Below, piece after piece: positions 6,826-8,954 of a stretch of 8,954 nucleotides of DNA. Position 1 is the first letter of the stretch; each line of letters starts with the position of its first letter. The notes beneath the pieces are model-generated. The model saw only the letters and a list, made by a program, of their open reading frames with translations, was not told where the DNA came from and searched no databases. Source of the DNA: Porticoccus sp. (GTDB taxonomy: Bacteria; Pseudomonadota; Gammaproteobacteria; Pseudomonadales; Porticoccaceae); assembly GCA_011049795.1 (NCBI GenBank), contig DRHD01000099.1:1-8954 (forward strand), given 5' to 3'. The translations under genes were made by a program, and so were the position numbers.

Positions 6826-7332
6826 ATGCCTGAAACCATCGTATTGAAGAAGTGCTCGTCTTGCAAGGAAATTAAACCATTGACAGAGTTTTACAAAAAC
6901 TGTTGCAGAAAGGATGGTTATCGATGCTATTGCAAAGATTGCCATACAAAGATCAATCAGCAGTACTGGAAAACCAAGAAAGGAAAACTCTGCAAGCAAA
7001 AAGCCACTAAAAAGTTCAGACAAACCGAAAAAGGAAAACTTATACAGCAAAAGGCTTCGAGCAAATACCTCAAAACAGAAAAAGGCAGACAGAATCATAA
7101 GGAATACTGCAACAAGAACCCGGAAAAACGTAAAGCAAAAAATGCCATTGCAAGTGCTATCCGCAGCAATAAACTGGTTCGACCTGATACCCTGTCCTGC
7201 TCTTGTGGTGAGCAAGCAATGGAGTATCATCACCATAAAGGTTATGATCTCAAACACTGGCTTAATGTTGTTGCGGTTTGCCATAAATGTCATTGTTCTA
7301 TTCATTATCAACGGCCTACAATGCTGGGCTGA
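6826..7332 (+). CDS. HNH homing-type endonuclease with N-terminal zinc finger
   Basis: A 168-residue protein, the only plus-strand gene. The start ATG has AGGAG (6812-6816) nine bases upstream. Residues 10-39 form a zinc-finger-like unit (C10-x2-C13 and C36-x2-C39) with the dG-Y-x-C-Y-C-K-D-C pattern seen at the head of many phage HNH proteins. Residues 47-97 are three Lys-rich 17-residue repeats. The C-terminal HNH domain has C125-x-C127, the His cluster H135-H137, N147, C152-x2-C155 and H160, so both zinc ligands and catalytic residues appear present. The expected activity is a DNA nick or double-strand break that lets the gene copy itself into related phages. It lies between virion genes and interrupts neither, so it looks free-standing rather than intron-borne. 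It is A-rich and Lys-rich, unlike its neighbours, which suggests separate origin. Its last 25 bases overlap the adaptor gene tail to tail. Confidence 0.88.
   Translation: MPETIVLKKCSSCKEIKPLTEFYKNCCRKDGYRCYCKDCHTKINQQYWKTKKGKLCKQKATKKFRQTEKGKLIQQKASSKYLKTEKGRQNHKEYCNKNPEKRKAKNAIASAIRSNKLVRPDTLSCSCGEQAMEYHHHKGYDLKHWLNVVAVCHKCHCSIHYQRPTMLG
6964..7116 (+). repeat. Three 51-bp in-frame repeats in the HNH linker
   Basis: Three consecutive 17-codon units encode residues 47-63, 64-80 and 81-97. Each follows the pattern aromatic-x-[KQ]-T-[KE]-K-G-[KR], then Q/K-rich residues, then K at the end (YWKTKKGKLCKQKATKK, FRQTEKGKLIQQKASSK, and a more diverged third copy, YLKTEKGRQNHKEYCNK). The basic, helical repeats are likely DNA-contacting, linking the zinc finger to the nuclease domain (inference). 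Confidence 0.75.
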
Positions 7333-7907
7333 GGCGGATTCATGGCTATCATCGTAGCGCGTTCCGCCAGATAGATTGGCAGCCATATATCCACATAACT
7401 TGTTTTTTTCCGGAATAGCGCCGCGTGATAGGTGCTCCCGAAATTCACGGCGTTTGCGAACTCATCGCCAAACGCAATATTGTCAACGTCTCTGGCCGAA
7501 TGCTGATAGTAGTCGACTGTGAAAGTAATATCCTGGCTCAGCGTCGGGTAGATGAAGAATTTCTTGTTGTATTCCGCGAACCACATCTGCCCGGGGGTTG
7601 AACTGACCTGCAAGCCTTCTGTTTTTCGCAGATACTCTTTGTACCCACCGGGCAATGCAATCAGTGGATTCCTGTCGTTGCTGCCGTCGTTGGGTTGGAT
7701 CGTTACAAGTCTCTTGAAAAGCGTCGGGTAATCAATCGTCTTTGCGCCAGACAGTGCGACAATTTCGACTGGCGCGGCCGTCAGTAGATTGTACTTCGCC
7801 AAATCAGTCAATGTCGCCTTGATTGCCGGGTTGACTTCATCTTGAGTCAAACTCGTCAATAACGCCGCGTTTACGAATGCCAGAACTTCCGCTTTACCTA
7901 ATGCCAT
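7308..7907 (-). CDS. Putative head-tail adaptor/connector protein
   Basis: A 199-residue protein with ATG at 7907 and GGAG (7913-7916) five bases upstream. The N-terminal 45 residues are helical (KAEVLAFVNAALL, then IKATLTDLAKYNLL), followed by beta strands. The motif order G-x-K-T-I-D-Y-P (54-61), F-K-R-L-V-T-I (64-70), P-G-Q-M-W-F-A-E-Y (105-113), FFIYPTLS (117-124) and FTVDYYQH (129-136) resembles adaptor proteins of SU10/P22-like podoviruses, which sit under the portal and join it to the tail; the last 50 residues return to helix. The family call is from memory of the pattern, not a search. The gene lies between two minus-strand terminators, and its stop codon overlaps the HNH gene by 25 bases, so the last eight residues or so (PQPSIVGR) share DNA with the endonuclease's end. 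No membrane segment or catalytic motif was seen. Confidence 0.72.
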   Translation of the reverse strand: MALGKAEVLAFVNAALLTSLTQDEVNPAIKATLTDLAKYNLLTAAPVEIVALSGAKTIDYPTLFKRLVTIQPNDGSNDRNPLIALPGGYKEYLRKTEGLQVSSTPGQMWFAEYNKKFFIYPTLSQDITFTVDYYQHSARDVDNIAFGDEFANAVNFGSTYHAALFRKKTSYVDIWLPIYLAERATMIAMNPPQPSIVGR

Positions 7908-7916
7908 GATAACTCC

Positions 7917-7949
7917 AAAAACAGGCCCGACCCGAAAGCCGGACCTGTT
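7917..7949 (-). terminator. Intrinsic terminator after the repeat virion protein
   Basis: On the minus strand, AACAGGTCCG (7949-7940) pairs with CGGGCCTGTT (7929-7920), ten pairs including one G-U, around a ten-base loop, and runs into TTTTT (7921-7917). The T run ends just before the GGAG ribosome binding site of the adaptor gene, so the hairpin could act either as the end of the upstream transcript or as a partial terminator tuning expression of the adaptor. Confidence 0.75.
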
Positions 7950-7965
7950 GAAAACAAATACCTGA

Positions 7966-8954
7966 TTAGGTTCCAGTGAATGTAATGGCAGTTGCGGCTA
8001 CGCCCTGCCCGCTAACATACCATAAAACACCATCACTTGTTAATTCAACCCAATCGCCAATAGCAGCAGCGTCGCGCGTGAAAGTAATAGTATCGTCCGT
8101 GGTAGCTTCAACAGCAGCCCCATTAACTGTTGCTGACCCGGAGATTTTATCCTCCAAGCTATCGGTTACGACAGTGTAATCATCACCAGACGGAACGGCT
8201 CCGACAATAATCCGGAATGTAACACCGGCCGATGTGGCAACCGTAGGCAGTGTCGTTGCGTACTCTGTGGCATTGGTTAATACATACACCGTACCAGATT
8301 CAGTAATCTCAATCTCATTCGTAGCTGCTACAATTTCAATAGGTGTGTCAATTCGCGTAACAGAAATAAGTTGAGTATCACCTGTTACGGTTAATGCCCC
8401 AGAGATAGTCGTGGGATCTGTGTTAGTAATCGTCAATGCACCAGTAGTAGTCAGGATAATATCATCTTCTGCGTCTAAAGTAATGTCGCCCTTAGTGGAA
8501 TGGTCTGCCAAAAGATGAATACCGCCCTCTGTAGTCTCAAATTGGATAGCGATACCTGTTACTGCTCCCTGTGCGTCAATATAAAACTGATTCGCAACAG
8601 CCTCAGTAGTGACGAACGTGATAGACGTGTCCGTTGTAACGGCAAAATCTTCACCTGCCGCCCCACCGGCAATGTCAAAGTCCATACCGCCAGCACTGGT
8701 ATTAAAGTCCATTGCATCTGTTCCTGTACCGCTGGACGTCCAAATAATACTGGAAGCAGTTGCCCCGCTGAGAACAAAACTCATATTCTCATCCGTTGAA
8801 CCTGATACGAGCGACAGGTCGAAATCATCAACCAAAGAGATATCCATGCCTCCGGCGCTTACGACTTGAACGGCATCTGCCGCCGATTCGCCGCCATCAA
8901 TAATGACAGAACCCGCAGCAGCGTCAATGTCGATGTCAGCAGATCCACCAGAAG
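7966..8954 (-). CDS. Putative virion surface/decoration protein with Gly-Asp repeats, N-terminus cut
   Basis: The frame is open from the TAA at 7966 to the window edge, giving 328 residues. The ATG at 8847 is internal: 35 in-frame codons precede it and continue the same repeat style, so I extend to the edge. The N-terminal part has repeats with SGGSADIDID, SAGGMDISL and SAGGMDFDI, then beta-rich Thr/Val/Ile segments (GDITLDAEDDIILTTTGAL), a parallel beta-helix-like composition. The last 120 or so residues form a module common in environmental phage proteins: EITESGTVYVL, TLPTVATSAGVTFRIIVG, YTVVTDSLEDKISGS and GDWVELTSDGVLWYVSGQG. There are no cysteines. Placed just before the adaptor gene, where capsid genes normally lie, it may be a head decoration or fibre protein (inference). 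Confidence 0.8.
   Translation of the reverse strand, partial: SGGSADIDIDAAAGSVIIDGGESAADAVQVVSAGGMDISLVDDFDLSLVSGSTDENMSFVLSGATASSIIWTSSGTGTDAMDFNTSAGGMDFDIAGGAAGEDFAVTTDTSITFVTTEAVANQFYIDAQGAVTGIAIQFETTEGGIHLLADHSTKGDITLDAEDDIILTTTGALTITNTDPTTISGALTVTGDTQLISVTRIDTPIEIVAATNEIEITESGTVYVLTNATEYATTLPTVATSAGVTFRIIVGAVPSGDDYTVVTDSLEDKISGSATVNGAAVEATTDDTITFTRDAAAIGDWVELTSDGVLWYVSGQGVAATAITFTGT

Noticed and set aside
6728..7332. Group I intron or intein carrying the HNH gene
   Set aside because: Neither neighbouring gene is split by the insert, no exon halves flank it, and no conserved intron core or intein splice residues were seen.
6724..7386. Minus-strand open frame of 220 codons with hydrophobic, membrane-like content, ending GTGA on the holin start
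   Set aside because: It is antisense to the HNH gene; its Phe/Leu richness mirrors Lys AAA/AAG codons. It would run through the terminator hairpin and into the adaptor gene, and has no visible ribosome binding site. The GTGA junction is probably chance, though it is worth a glance.
1..8954. CRISPR array, tRNA genes, insertion sequences or attachment sites
   Set aside because: No evenly spaced direct repeats, no cloverleaf with a T-loop consensus, no transposase and no terminal inverted repeats were found by reading. The 51-bp repeats present are coding repeats.

Overview
The window reads as part of the structural (virion) module of an uncultured tailed phage, most likely a podovirus-like one. 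All virion genes lie on the minus strand and run from high to low coordinates. A single small gene, an HNH endonuclease, is inserted on the plus strand. Shine-Dalgarno sites, a sigma70-type promoter and intrinsic terminators point to a bacterial host. Nothing seen identifies the host taxon.

Layout in transcription order on the minus strand. (1) 8954-7966: a virion protein with glycine/aspartate-rich repeats, cut by the window edge, followed by an intrinsic terminator (7917-7949). (2) 7907-7308: a head-tail adaptor-like protein. (3) A plus-strand cassette at 6728-7332, made of an extended -10 promoter, a strong hairpin and an HNH endonuclease. The hairpin is also a minus-strand terminator (6758-6791). 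(4) A tightly packed late operon: holin-like protein (GTG start, 6727-6491), a fibre protein with a signal peptide (6507-5548), a beta-propeller-like tail protein (5547-3718), a small linker protein (3721-3431), a large modular tail fibre with a signal peptide (3429-685), and a helical, Gln/Ala-rich protein cut by the left edge (645-1). Junctions 6507/6491, 5548/5547 and 3721/3718 overlap or abut, and 3431/3429 leaves one base, so translational coupling is likely.

How the genes fit together: adaptor, then propeller/stabilisation protein, then fibres, then a helical candidate ejection protein matches the portal-proximal to distal tail order seen in P22/SU10-like podoviruses (inference from family resemblance by eye). 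The holin sits at the head of the tail operon. The most unusual feature is the endonuclease cassette. Its promoter overlaps the translation start region of the holin, its 5' leader hairpin doubles as the terminator of the opposing adaptor transcript, and its last 25 bases overlap the 3' end of the adaptor gene. I did not find clear evidence for a wholly new multi-gene system. The window is mainly a virion module with an embedded mobile endonuclease. No tRNA, CRISPR array, insertion sequence or attachment site was recognised. No gene-free stretch exceeds 300 bases; the largest gaps are 6728-6825 (promoter and hairpin), 7908-7965 (terminator) and 646-684 (only a ribosome binding site seen).
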